A stretch of 52,324 bases of DNA from positions 1 through 52,324 of the IMG/VR virus record IMGVR_UViG_3300006802_000129. One strand, written 5' to 3'. The notes under the pieces are model-generated. The model did no database searches and had not been told where the DNA came from. It saw only the letters and a program-made list of their open reading frames with translations. Position numbers and translations under genes: made by a program. Shown here one piece after another: positions 1 through 8,176 of this stretch (position 1 is its first letter; each line of letters opens with the position of its first letter). The DNA comes from a virus.

Positions 1-150
1 CGTCACCACCCCACCACTCTCACTCAAAACAGCAGTAGTTCCATCGCTTTTTGTGATCGAATTCCCAGAGGATTTTAGTTTTGCTCCGTCCAGAGTAATT
101 TCAGTAGCACTGACTAAACTGCTAGAGCGTTTGCTGCCGATATAGCTCAT
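1..150 (-). CDS. Tail fibre protein, N-terminal part (gene split by window ends)
   Basis: The first 50 codons of a virion protein starting MSYIGSKRSSSLVSATEITL. The ATG at 150-148 overlaps the stop of the upstream gene by one base (TGATG), the usual coupling in this late operon. The frame stays open to position 1. If position 1 is joined to 52,324 it continues in phase through FVVDFS into the frame at 51,497-52,324, giving a 325-aa protein. The Ser/Thr/Gly-rich beta-type sequence and the position among fibre genes suggest a tail fibre or baseplate part. Function is inferred from position only. The circular join is inference but fits frame and gene order. Confidence 0.7.
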   Translation of the reverse strand, partial: MSYIGSKRSSSLVSATEITLDGAKLKSSGNSITKSDGTTAVLSESGGVVT

Positions 151-485
151 CAGGTAATCTCCAGATAGCTGAGATGTACATCTACTGCTGATGCCGAATC
201 TGCTGTGACTGTCAGGTTTTCATTCGGCACAAGTACCAGCTTTCCACCGTCTAAAAGATTTACTGAAGATCCCACTGGAATTGGAATATTTGTGATGTAG
301 CTTGTATAAGTAGGACTTCCGGTATCGTACTTAATTTCAACAGTTAGTGTACGAGACGCAGAAGATTTGTTTGAGGCTATCAGTCCGATACAAACAACTT
401 CTGTGGCTGAAGCAACATCTGACGCTAAAACATCAGTTCTTGATGTTCCTGCGGTTACTGTCTTTCGGAGGAATGCGTTTGCCAT
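150..485 (-). CDS. Small beta-rich virion protein
   Basis: 111 aa, starting MANAFLRKTVTAGTSRTDV. It resembles, from memory, a family of short all-beta proteins found next to tail fibre genes in marine and freshwater phages, where an N-terminal MAN-F-RK segment is followed by VCIGLIASNKSS and an IPIPVGSSVNLLDGGKLVL segment. Role in the virion is not known; a fibre-associated or decoration protein is likely. It lies between the collagen-like fibre gene and the split fibre gene and overlaps the latter by one base. The 3-nt gap upstream and the same strand show it is part of the late operon. Confidence 0.7.
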   Translation of the reverse strand: MANAFLRKTVTAGTSRTDVLASDVASATEVVCIGLIASNKSSASRTLTVEIKYDTGSPTYTSYITNIPIPVGSSVNLLDGGKLVLVPNENLTVTADSASAVDVHLSYLEIT

Positions 486-488
486 ATT

Positions 489-1829
489 TTAACCTAGTGC
501 TATTGCGAAAGGTATTGGATCAGCACCTGCTGCGCCAGTAGCGCCACGAAGATCTCCTGTGCTAAAACCTAACCCGTCGTTACTCGTAAAAGTAACAATA
601 CCTGTGCTTGAATTATAACTACCTCCAGTAAAGCCAGTACCATCTGTGCCGTCTATGCCATTGGTTCCGGCTGGGCCTGTTGCTCCTGTTGCACCTGTTG
701 CTCCGGTAGCACCCTGTGGGCCTGTTGCTCCTGTTGCACCTGTTGCTCCGGTAGCACCCTGTGGGCCTGTTGCGCCTGTAGCCCCTCGTAAATCGCCCGT
801 ACTAAAGCCTAGTCCGTCATCACTCGTAAAAGTAACTATGCCTGTAGCGGAGTTGTAGCTTCCCCCAGTAAATCCAGTTCCGTCTACTCCAGCAGCACCA
901 GTAGCACCCGTAGCTCCCTGTGGGCCTGTTGCGCCTGTAGCTCCCTGTGGGCCTGTTGCGCCTGTAGCTCCCTGTGGGCCTGTTGCGCCTGTAGCGCCTC
1001 TAACGTCTCCGGTACTAAAACCTAGCCCGTCATCGCTAGTAAACGTTATAACTCCAGTAGAACTATCGTAGCTCCCACCCGTGAACCCATCTCCGGTAGA
1101 ACCTGTAGCTCCTTGTGGGCCTGTAGCTCCTTGTGGGCCTGTTGCGCCTGTAGCTCCTTGTGGGCCTGTAGCTCCTTGTGGGCCTGTTGCGCCTGTAGCC
1201 CCCTGTGGGCCTTGTGCTCCCTGTGGGCCTGTAGCACCTGTAGCGCCATCTACTCCATCACTTGGTTTGGCAAAGGTTACTTCGGTAGATGTACTATCTG
1301 TAAATTGAAACGTGATCCCGTAAGCAGCAGTGGGGTTTTGGGTGCTATTGCCTAGCGAAATACTACTAACTCCTCTACCTGCTGGGCCGGTAACCGAAGG
1401 GATCGTCAGGTCAAAGTTTGTAGTATTGCCTTGGTAGTCAGTAGTCGTGAAACGAGCCTGACTGTTTCCTAGGTTCGTGATGCTCGTTACCGAAGTCCCG
1501 TCATTCCCTGCGTCTCCTTGATCCCCCTTGATCCCAGCAGGTAGTGTCAGTGTCTGATGGTACGCATTGTTACCCCAGGTGACCGTAAACTGAGAACCAT
1601 TCTGAACAATGCTATCAATTCCGTAGCCTCGTGGCCCCTGAGTTGCCTGAGCTACTATATGAGCCAGTGCACCGGAAACCGTAGTTGACGAGTAGGCTGT
1701 CTGATCTGTACTCGACAGAGGGATGTGACTAGCATTCAGCTCATCCGCAACGGTACTTAGGTCGTCACCGACAATTGGCCTTGAGGTGATAGTAAAAGTA
1801 TTTCCTAGTGTATCTTTAAAACTAGCCAT
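489..1829 (-). CDS. Collagen-like tail fibre protein
   Basis: 446 aa if started at the ATG at 1829-1827, which has a strong GGAGGTGGAGA ribosome binding site and overlaps the upstream stop as TAATG. A longer form from 1844 would add MEVEI and has no such site. The N-terminal ~190 residues are beta-type. The rest alternates Gly-X-Y stretches ([10 protein letters not shown] units) with three copies of a non-collagen block, [25 protein letters not shown]. Gly-X-Y repeats form triple helices in phage fibres, so this is a trimeric fibre. The DNA repeats make it prone to recombination and copy-number change. Receptor contact is likely but unproven. Confidence 0.85.
   Translation of the reverse strand: MASFKDTLGNTFTITSRPIVGDDLSTVADELNASHIPLSSTDQTAYSSTTVSGALAHIVAQATQGPRGYGIDSIVQNGSQFTVTWGNNAYHQTLTLPAGIKGDQGDAGNDGTSVTSITNLGNSQARFTTTDYQGNTTNFDLTIPSVTGPAGRGVSSISLGNSTQNPTAAYGITFQFTDSTSTEVTFAKPSDGVDGATGATGPQGAQGPQGATGATGPQGATGPQGATGATGPQGATGPQGATGSTGDGFTGGSYDSSTGVITFTSDDGLGFSTGDVRGATGATGPQGATGATGPQGATGATGPQGATGATGAAGVDGTGFTGGSYNSATGIVTFTSDDGLGFSTGDLRGATGATGPQGATGATGATGATGPQGATGATGATGATGPAGTNGIDGTDGTGFTGGSYNSSTGIVTFTSNDGLGFSTGDLRGATGAAGADPIPFAIALG
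640..1260. repeat. Internal repeats of collagen-like fibre gene
   Basis: Three blocks of short near-identical DNA repeats encode Gly-X-Y (about 660-800, 895-1000 and 1098-1250). They are built from units such as CCTGTGGGCCTGTTGCGCCTG. Between them, a block of about 95-100 bp encoding GFTGGSY...GDLRGATG recurs three times (about 540-640, 780-885 and 1000-1095). Confidence 0.85.
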
Positions 1830-2674
1830 TATCTCCACCTCCAACCGACACGGATTCGTTTCCTCGATGCGCCTGAGTTTCTAGTCATTGAATTCGTAGA
1901 CTCTGATTGGGTAGCATAGCGCACCATCTCTAGGAATCTCTGTCTAAAAACCCCTGATTTCTCTACGTTCCGTAATTCGTTCTCTTTCAAGTATGCCCGC
2001 TCAGCTACGCCAAAAACTAGCGCCTCCTGGTACATAGAACCAACTAGCGGAACGTCAGTATCCGCCTGAGTATTGTTGTAGGTCAACCGATCTCTTGGAG
2101 GGTCGATCACTCCGTCAAACTTAATCACGGAAGTATCTACAATTGCAGTGATAATCCCTGTGGTTGTAGAGAGAACATCGGTAGAGCTGTCGCCCGTCAC
2201 ATCGAATACAGGGATCTGAGAGACTAGCGTAGCACTAAAGAGGTGATCGGAGGTCGTCGGAGTCGGATAGACTCGGAAGGTAGGACTTGAGTTGTGCTCG
2301 ATGACGATTGCTCGGATCGGGCCTGACTGACTCTGCCAGTTTGAATCTACAATCTGACCACTGACTACTCGATTCTCGTCTAATACGCTAGAGGTAACAA
2401 TCGGAATCTCAACGGAAGTATTCTCGATCCGAGCACGCTTGAGGTTCATCAGTGGCGGATTGGACGGACGATTAAAAGAAGAAGTAGCTTCTACAATCGT
2501 TACATCGGAAGTGACTATTGGAAACTCAGTAAGCCGGATGAACTCATGCTGAGCGTCATAGAGATACTGACGCAACTCCGGTGCAGTCCACCGCTTACTA
2601 GTATTAGAACTGTAACTCCCATCCTGTAGTAGAGTAGTTACTCTATCCAGAATTTGTGCTTGAGTCAGGCTCAT
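1829..2674 (-). CDS. Head-tail adaptor protein (DUF6682-like)
   Basis: 281 aa. The N-terminus [19 protein letters not shown], followed by [20 protein letters not shown], is the pattern of phage adaptor proteins (DUF6682-like) that sit below the portal. The middle is beta-rich. The C-terminal helices ([20 protein letters not shown], then RFLEMVRYA) fit the same family. The start overlaps the previous gene by 32 nt, and the stop overlaps the fibre start as TAATG. Position after the capsid gene and before the fibres fits a connector role. Family assignment is from memory of the N-terminal motif. Confidence 0.7.
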   Translation of the reverse strand: MSLTQAQILDRVTTLLQDGSYSSNTSKRWTAPELRQYLYDAQHEFIRLTEFPIVTSDVTIVEATSSFNRPSNPPLMNLKRARIENTSVEIPIVTSSVLDENRVVSGQIVDSNWQSQSGPIRAIVIEHNSSPTFRVYPTPTTSDHLFSATLVSQIPVFDVTGDSSTDVLSTTTGIITAIVDTSVIKFDGVIDPPRDRLTYNNTQADTDVPLVGSMYQEALVFGVAERAYLKENELRNVEKSGVFRQRFLEMVRYATQSESTNSMTRNSGASRKRIRVGWRWR

Positions 2675-3158
2675 TCTCCCCTACGTCTAGAGAGTGTTTT
2701 GTCTTTCTAGGTGCTCGTACTATTTTAGCTTTTGCTTCTGCTTGAGCTTCCATACCTGTAGCGGTATCGATAATTGTACCTTGAGCATCCTTAACAGGCA
2801 TAATTACAGTAATCGGAAAACGTGGCCTCTGGTATCCTTCGGGTGGCTTGTAATACTGGGTCTGTGTGTACTCAGTAATTACACACTCTAACAACCTATT
2901 TATATGGACACCACTTACAATTCTAGCAGATCCTCTAGGAATTACTGTTGGAAACCCATTAACCGATACACTAACTGCTTCAGTCTCGTGGTGATCCCGA
3001 CCCATTTCCACACGGATTACTCCGAAACCTGGGGGTACGGATTCCGGCTTGCCATCCCACTCAGGGGCAAGGTTGTGTCGGCTATTGACTGTATGATAGC
3101 GACCAGTGCCTGAGTTGTACTCACTCGAAGTCTGGTTTGGTACGTATGTATAATTCAT
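2643..3158 (-). CDS. Late-operon protein of unknown function
   Basis: 171 aa. I do not recognise it. The sequence is polar, has a Tyr/Pro-rich middle (TQYYKPPEGYQRPRFPITVI) and ends in a basic then acidic tail ([19 protein letters not shown]). It lies between the UUCG hairpin at 3176-3199 and the adaptor gene, with a 32-nt 3' overlap with the latter. It is probably a head or head-completion protein. Confidence 0.6.
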   Translation of the reverse strand: MNYTYVPNQTSSEYNSGTGRYHTVNSRHNLAPEWDGKPESVPPGFGVIRVEMGRDHHETEAVSVSVNGFPTVIPRGSARIVSGVHINRLLECVITEYTQTQYYKPPEGYQRPRFPITVIMPVKDAQGTIIDTATGMEAQAEAKAKIVRAPRKTKHSLDVGENEPDSSTNSG

Positions 3159-3175
3159 AGCTCCACTTTAGAATC

Positions 3176-3199
3176 AGAGGACTACCGAAGTAGTCCTCT
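3176..3199 (-). other. UUCG tetraloop hairpin after capsid genes
   Basis: A perfect 10-bp inverted repeat (AGAGGACTAC / GTAGTCCTCT) whose loop reads TTCG on the minus, transcribed strand. This gives a C(UUCG)G tetraloop, the most stable RNA hairpin cap. It lies directly after the gene at 3206-3646, in the short gap to the next gene. No T run follows, so it may be an RNA processing or stability element, or a partial terminator that keeps capsid transcripts abundant. Confidence 0.75.
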
Positions 3200-3205
3200 T
3201 AGTTA

Positions 3206-3646
3206 TTATACGTAGCTCGTCACCTTTGTCGGGTGGACGTTCGCATCAAAGCGATAAACTACATAAGCATAGACTGCTCCGGTAGAAGCAGATCCAGCCG
3301 TGTTAATAAATGTGAATCGGATCGTTCGATCCGGTAGTGAGGCTACCGGAACCCACTTCGTTTCCATCTCATAGATTGTTTCACTGTTAGCAGCGTTAAG
3401 ATCTACAGGATTTGTTGGAGTAAAGTAGTCTTCATCCGCAGCTACGCCTACACCTGCAAGGTGTCCTGCGTCTACGGTAACTACTTGGTCGAAGTCATTC
3501 TTCACAACATAGACAATCTTCTCGACAATCGATTCGGGCGGAACCGTAATGTCGAAATATTTTGTCTCGTTAGCCGTCATAGCTGTCACAGCAATGTGTT
3601 CCGTACACTGTGGGACATAGCTCATTTGCATCTTGTCAGATCGCAT
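3206..3646 (-). CDS. Capsid-adjacent small protein, possible head decoration
   Basis: 146 aa, starting MRSDKMQMSYVPQCTEHIAV, with AGGAG eight bases before the ATG. The rest is beta-rich (TKYFDITVPPESIVEKIVYV, then RTIRFTFINTAGSASTGAVY). It directly follows the major capsid gene and is bounded by hairpins on both sides (3176-3199 and 3669-3689), which suggests a transcript kept at a level like that of the capsid gene. A decoration or head-stabilising protein is the best guess, from position and size only. Confidence 0.6.
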   Translation of the reverse strand: MRSDKMQMSYVPQCTEHIAVTAMTANETKYFDITVPPESIVEKIVYVVKNDFDQVVTVDAGHLAGVGVAADEDYFTPTNPVDLNAANSETIYEMETKWVPVASLPDRTIRFTFINTAGSASTGAVYAYVVYRFDANVHPTKVTSYV

Positions 3647-3668
3647 AGTCTTCTCCTAAGAGCTGGTA

Positions 3669-3689
3669 GCTAGTGCTACTAGCACTAGC
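3669..3689 (-). other. Intergenic hairpin after major capsid gene
   Basis: A perfect 9-bp inverted repeat (GCTAGTGCT / AGCACTAGC, 3-nt loop) between the capsid stop and the next start. It has no T tract on the transcribed side, so it looks like an RNA processing or stability element rather than a terminator. Confidence 0.6.
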
Positions 3690-3701
3690 TTAATAATAAA
3701 A

Positions 3702-4856
3702 TTAGACGTTGGTACTATACGGAGCAGGAGGATTGTACCAGTTGGTTGCTGAAGTCGTTCCGGTAGTTACCTCAGGGGTAAAGGCCGAAGCAGCAGTCTC
3801 AATGGAAACCATCCAATCTTCGTTTAAGATAATAGAACCAAACATAAACGTATACCCCACCGTACCACGCTGGCCTAGAGGGTCAGTACCGCTAGGAGTA
3901 GGTCGTACTACCTTTGGTACAATGCTATCCATCCCGCCAATCGTTGCTGTCCCTACAGAGTCTCTAGCAAAGATTACAATCGGGTAAACATCTGTTTTAC
4001 CATTATTAGTCAATACAGGGGTGTTTGCATGTGGAGTAGCACCAGCACCCTGAGAAGTGTCACCGTTTCGGTCAAACGGAACTGCTTGGGTAGTGGCAAT
4101 AAAACGAATTCCGTTGTAGGAACCCATCTCAAAGTCCATCACATCTCCGCTAGCATACTTCTCAACTGGTACAAACCCTTCAATGTTCTCCAGGTCGTAG
4201 CGCAGATTCGGATGACAGATTGCAATGAATCCAGCACGGATCGGCTCAGTCGCTACATCAGGACTAGCAGCTAACATTTCGGTCATCTTCACGGCGTCAT
4301 TGTTCTCTAGGAATCGAATAGCCTGATCGAACTCTTTACCCGTAGTAGATAAGATTCCGTTAACATTATCTCGTCTAGTTACTGCAACAGCAGGGCTAGA
4401 GTTAGATCCATCATTGGTGTAGATCACGTTAGCAGGGGAACGGAAATGCTTATAAGCTAGCATGTCCATTGTCTCGGCTGCTTGGATCGCTTGTCTGTCA
4501 CTAATGATACTGATGTAAGGATCTTGTCCTAAAAGTTCCATCAAGTCTGTCACAGGCGTGTAACGTCCGTACTGACGGATAGAATGTGAAATCACTTCAG
4601 ATTCTAGCGTGTCGAAATCAGGAGTTACACCCTCGCCTAGTGGGGTAGTATTGATCGGGAACTTCTTATATCTACGATGTCGAATCGTGTTGCCCTCTCC
4701 TGTACCCTTTGAATCCTTCTGAGCGAAGCGAGCAAAGGTTAAATGTTTTTGGGCAATCGGTAACATCTTTGACTGAATCGTCAAAGCATCCTCGGTGCTC
4801 AGATCTCCGTAAAGAGATCCAGCTACCGTTGTATAATTAGTAGCTGTAATAGCCAT
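3702..4856 (-). CDS. Major capsid protein, N4-gp56 family
   Basis: 384 aa. It has the hallmarks of the N4 gp56-type major capsid family: an N-terminal region with KHLTFARFAQKDSKGTGEGN, then TIRHRRYKKFP, the segment RQYGRYTPVTDLMEL, and a C-terminal part where GFIAICHPNLRYDLENI and YNGIRFIATTQAVPF occur in order. The HK97 fold is expected for this family. It lies directly after the scaffold gene (8-nt gap), which is the usual order. A ribosome binding site (AGGAGA) precedes the ATG. Confidence 0.88.
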   Translation of the reverse strand: MAITATNYTTVAGSLYGDLSTEDALTIQSKMLPIAQKHLTFARFAQKDSKGTGEGNTIRHRRYKKFPINTTPLGEGVTPDFDTLESEVISHSIRQYGRYTPVTDLMELLGQDPYISIISDRQAIQAAETMDMLAYKHFRSPANVIYTNDGSNSSPAVAVTRRDNVNGILSTTGKEFDQAIRFLENNDAVKMTEMLAASPDVATEPIRAGFIAICHPNLRYDLENIEGFVPVEKYASGDVMDFEMGSYNGIRFIATTQAVPFDRNGDTSQGAGATPHANTPVLTNNGKTDVYPIVIFARDSVGTATIGGMDSIVPKVVRPTPSGTDPLGQRGTVGYTFMFGSIILNEDWMVSIETAASAFTPEVTTGTTSATNWYNPPAPYSTNV

Positions 4857-4864
4857 GTCTTCTC

Positions 4865-5818
4865 CTATGCACTTGCACTAGTTAATTTGCTCCAAAACGC
4901 TAGTTTGTCGTCCTGCGACTCCACTCGTCTTGGAGCTTGATTACGTACAGGTGGCTTTGAGGGCATGGGCCGACTAGCAGCTACTCGCCTAGGATTAACT
5001 GCCGGAGCAGGAGCTTCTTCGGGAGGGCTAGGTCGGTGCGCCTGATCAGGGTAGTCGTATAAGTAAGATCTTACTAGATCCACAAAACCTACCGGATTCT
5101 CAAAGTCCAACACTGCATTCTTACGACTCGCACTACTTAGCACCCACTGAGCAAAGTCTGGATCATCCAGATCTAGCTGAGCAGAGTTGGTAATGCCTAG
5201 TTCTTTGTTTGCTATTGCATGACGTTCGTTGAGCTTTTGCTGTACGTACTTCTCATGCTTCGCTTTGCGTACTTCTTGAAGATCTCCTTCTATCGCTTGG
5301 TTCGCTCGACCTAGCCTATGCTGGATCAAAGCGTCGATTCCTTGAAACAATTCGGGAAATGTCTCGACTTCTTCTCGAACAGTTGGTGATAGCTGATCCA
5401 TAATGTCGGAAAAGATCGCATCCGCATTTGGTTCTGCAGTATTCTTACTACTCTCACTAGTAACTGGTGCTTGTTGAAGCTGAGCTACTTGTGCTTTTAA
5501 CTGTTCAATACTATCAGCAAGCTGCTTATTCTCCCCTTTGAGGGTTGAAATGAACTGCTGTGAGTCTCGGAATCGCTTTACTAGTTTCGGGTCGTTAACT
5601 AGTGGATCTGGAGTCTCTGGTTCTACTTTGGGCGGAGGGTCTGGCTCCCGCTCAGGTTCGGGTTCGCTAGTTTCAGCTACCTCTTCAACTGGTGTCGCAG
5701 GAATAGGTGCACTAGCTTCTTGACCTGTGAGCTTGGCCCATAATTCATCTCGATCTAGAGGGGTTTCCTCTGTAGTTTCCTCCGGCTGAACCGGATTCTG
5801 GTCTGTTTTAGTAGCCAT
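4865..5818 (-). CDS. Scaffolding protein
   Basis: 317 aa. It is acidic and Pro/Glu-rich for the first ~85 residues (EPEPEREPDPPPKVEPETP), then a coiled coil of about residues 90-120 (LKGENKQLADSIEQLKAQVA), a helical middle and a basic C-terminal tail (NPRRVAASRPMPSKPPVRN). Low complexity, high helix content, a basic C-terminus and a position between portal and capsid genes are typical of phage scaffolds, whose basic end binds capsid protein. No protease motif was seen. Assignment rests on composition and order. Confidence 0.75.
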   Translation of the reverse strand: MATKTDQNPVQPEETTEETPLDRDELWAKLTGQEASAPIPATPVEEVAETSEPEPEREPDPPPKVEPETPDPLVNDPKLVKRFRDSQQFISTLKGENKQLADSIEQLKAQVAQLQQAPVTSESSKNTAEPNADAIFSDIMDQLSPTVREEVETFPELFQGIDALIQHRLGRANQAIEGDLQEVRKAKHEKYVQQKLNERHAIANKELGITNSAQLDLDDPDFAQWVLSSASRKNAVLDFENPVGFVDLVRSYLYDYPDQAHRPSPPEEAPAPAVNPRRVAASRPMPSKPPVRNQAPRRVESQDDKLAFWSKLTSASA

Positions 5819-5827
5819 AAGGTCTAC

Positions 5828-6076
5828 TTAGCTCCGTTTGGTGTGACGTTCGGGGTAATCTAGCAGTTCTTTGAACGCTTGGATCTTCCCAACCCGTAAA
5901 TTGTGGTCAGATAGCTGCTCCGGTGTCACCGGATGGGCTAATCTGTCCAGTTCTTGCTGCATTCGTAGCCTCAAATACCCGCTCAGGTGCTGCCACAGTC
6001 TGCTTTGAGCGAGGATTTGCAGCTCTTCCGGTGACAGGGGGTGATCCTGCCATTGGTAGTTGTTCGGGTGCTCCAC
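5828..6076 (-). CDS. Small protein overlapping the portal gene
   Basis: 82 aa, starting at GTG (6076) with GGAAGG just upstream. Sequence MEHPNNYQWQDHPLSPEELQ, then a helical part (LWQHLSGYLRLRMQQELDRL). About 170 nt at its 5' end lie inside the 3' end of the portal gene in another frame. The rest runs to ten bases before the scaffold gene. Its well-formed helices and the lack of other genes in 5828-5906 argue that it is real. Function unknown; small genes between portal and scaffold are common. Confidence 0.6.
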   Translation of the reverse strand: MEHPNNYQWQDHPLSPEELQILAQSRLWQHLSGYLRLRMQQELDRLAHPVTPEQLSDHNLRVGKIQAFKELLDYPERHTKRS

Positions 6077-8174
6077 TCATCCCTTCCATTTGCTGACTTT
6101 GTAGTAATCTTTGGCGAACTTGCGCCATTTCTTCCTTAATTAGCACGCTCAAGTCGCTAAAATCGCTAGGCTGACCTGGATCTACGCCCATTTCTAGCAT
6201 TTTTAGCACTTTCTGGATTTCTAGATCCCGTCTCTGCTCTCCAATGGAGAGTCTTTCGTCTAAGCTAGCTTTCAATTTGACCTGCTGCTGCTCGATTTGA
6301 GCTTCTAGACCCTTGACTTTCGCCTCCATTTCTAGTTTTTGCTGCATAGCAGCCTGTTGCTGCTGCTGATCTCGCTGTAAATCCTCTGCAGTTTTTAACA
6401 TTTCGTCAGGATCTAGCGAAAATGCACGTAACATCGGCTTGGCAAAACGATCAATCTTCATCAAGTTGACTAGTGCCGGAACATTCATCACGATTTGCAG
6501 GAATTGCAACATCTGCTGGTTATGAATCTCCTCTGCTACAAACCTCTCATAGCCTGTACAGATCGCTTCGGCATCACAATGCAGGTTTGGATCGTCGCTA
6601 TCGACTAGTATCCAGCGGTATATCCCATCAATAGATCCTTGAAGTATCCGAGAAATGCTCTGAATGACAGAAGCTGTCTGCTTCTGGGAATTTGTATTGA
6701 GCAGGGACATCCCTGTGGCTGTTTTAGTCTGATAGCTAGCAGACTGACCTATCCCGATTGGGCTTTGACCACTAGAAAGATTGGCCTCTTTTTGCAGGAA
6801 GTTCATCATGTCCATCAAACCATGCGTCACATCCGGTATTACAATAGAACGGAAAGCACTATTGATGTCTGTACCTGGCAAGAAAGTGATCGGTTTCCCA
6901 GGTTCTAGGTTCTGGAGGTCAACTTCATGTCCGATTTGCGAAGGATCTACGGCTAGTAGCGGCATAGAAGAGATCTGTTTGCCTTCCACATACATAGCCA
7001 TTGTAAAGTTTAGTAGGCTTTGAATGTCCCTAATAGACCAGAAGATCCCATCACCCCAAATACTGTGTGGAACTTGCTGCCAGTAGCCAAAATGATACGG
7101 TAGCATCCCATCGTAAGGGCTGATTGTAGCTTTGACTGTACGATCTCCTAGTACATATACACATACCGGAATGATCGTGAGGTCGCCAAAGTCAGACTTG
7201 TCAATAAATCCTTCCAGATCGTCTGCATCCAGAGTTCCCCAAAATTCTAAAAGCTCGTACTCCTTCTCCTCTTCCCCACCTGTTGTCTCCTGATGCGGAT
7301 TGAGAGGCTGAGCAACCTCTGTTGTTTTGGTAAATACTCTGCGACCTAGTACATCGGAGATAGCATCCTGATCAAAACCTGTGTCTAGCGTAAGTAGCTG
7401 ACGAACTTGTACGGAAGATAGTTGCTTGCGTTCAATAATATAGCTAACGTCGTTAATATTCTCCGCTTCTGGAGAGGGATAGATATCAAAAATAGAGACG
7501 AATTTTGCAGAGGGAACTAGTTCTTCCTCGATTGCTGATTCGATTCGCTGTAGACGATTAGCGTATTTACCTTTATATACTGGGTAGTTTCGATGTTGTA
7601 GTACTGGGGACTTCATGACCCCAGTCCCGTGTAGTATCAGCTCGTGAATACTCTTCGAGATCTCAGAAGTAAATTGGGTCTTGTCTAGTATATCTCGAAT
7701 TCTATCTTCTATATTGTGTGCACGGTCTTCTAGAATTTCATCAATCGGTAGTTCTTTGCGGAGTTCAGCCAGATAAGTCTGCCTCTCCCTGTCCGTCATC
7801 TCAGCCATTCCCTCTGCAAACTGATGAATATCGCTAGGAATAAAGCGTGGGTATCGGGTCGGCTGGATAGTAAAAGGGATCTCGCCATTGCGGAATAGCA
7901 TAGCGTTGATCTTGATGTGAGCAGAGGAAACCTCTCGTCGAGTAATCTGCATAAACGGCGGACGGTTCGGTGCACTATCCGTATCATAGGGCGTACTATC
8001 GAATTTTCCGTTAAACGCATCTTCTCCCGGTAACCATCGATCCGCCTCTATATTCTTGCGATAAGTACTAGCCGACTCAAACTTCTCTCGTACTAGCGTA
8101 GCAAGAGTATCACTGCGGGTTAGTGACTCGTCCACACTGGGTTCTGTGTTTTCGTCGTAGGGATTGTATGCCAT
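5907..8174 (-). CDS. Portal protein
   Basis: 755 aa, in the size range of podovirus portals (P22 and N4 types, about 700-760). The order is an N-terminal clip/wing region with PPFMQITRREVSSAHIKIN, a stem/crown region around YWQQVPHSIWGDGIFWSIRD, the helix with GQSASYQTKTATGMSLLNTN, and a C-terminal Gln-rich coiled-coil barrel (DLQRDQQQQQAAMQQKLEME). Sits 2 nt after the terminase gene. The portal is the dodecameric ring through which DNA enters and leaves the head. The extreme C-terminus is encoded over the start of the next gene. Confidence 0.88.
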   Translation of the reverse strand: MAYNPYDENTEPSVDESLTRSDTLATLVREKFESASTYRKNIEADRWLPGEDAFNGKFDSTPYDTDSAPNRPPFMQITRREVSSAHIKINAMLFRNGEIPFTIQPTRYPRFIPSDIHQFAEGMAEMTDRERQTYLAELRKELPIDEILEDRAHNIEDRIRDILDKTQFTSEISKSIHELILHGTGVMKSPVLQHRNYPVYKGKYANRLQRIESAIEEELVPSAKFVSIFDIYPSPEAENINDVSYIIERKQLSSVQVRQLLTLDTGFDQDAISDVLGRRVFTKTTEVAQPLNPHQETTGGEEEKEYELLEFWGTLDADDLEGFIDKSDFGDLTIIPVCVYVLGDRTVKATISPYDGMLPYHFGYWQQVPHSIWGDGIFWSIRDIQSLLNFTMAMYVEGKQISSMPLLAVDPSQIGHEVDLQNLEPGKPITFLPGTDINSAFRSIVIPDVTHGLMDMMNFLQKEANLSSGQSPIGIGQSASYQTKTATGMSLLNTNSQKQTASVIQSISRILQGSIDGIYRWILVDSDDPNLHCDAEAICTGYERFVAEEIHNQQMLQFLQIVMNVPALVNLMKIDRFAKPMLRAFSLDPDEMLKTAEDLQRDQQQQQAAMQQKLEMEAKVKGLEAQIEQQQVKLKASLDERLSIGEQRRDLEIQKVLKMLEMGVDPGQPSDFSDLSVLIKEEMAQVRQRLLQSQQMEGMSGAPEQLPMAGSPPVTGRAANPRSKQTVAAPERVFEATNAARTGQISPSGDTGAAI

Positions 8175-8176
8175 AG

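Noticed and set aside
640-1260. CRISPR-like array
   Set aside because: The repeats are in-frame Gly-X-Y codons of a fibre gene with no unique spacers.
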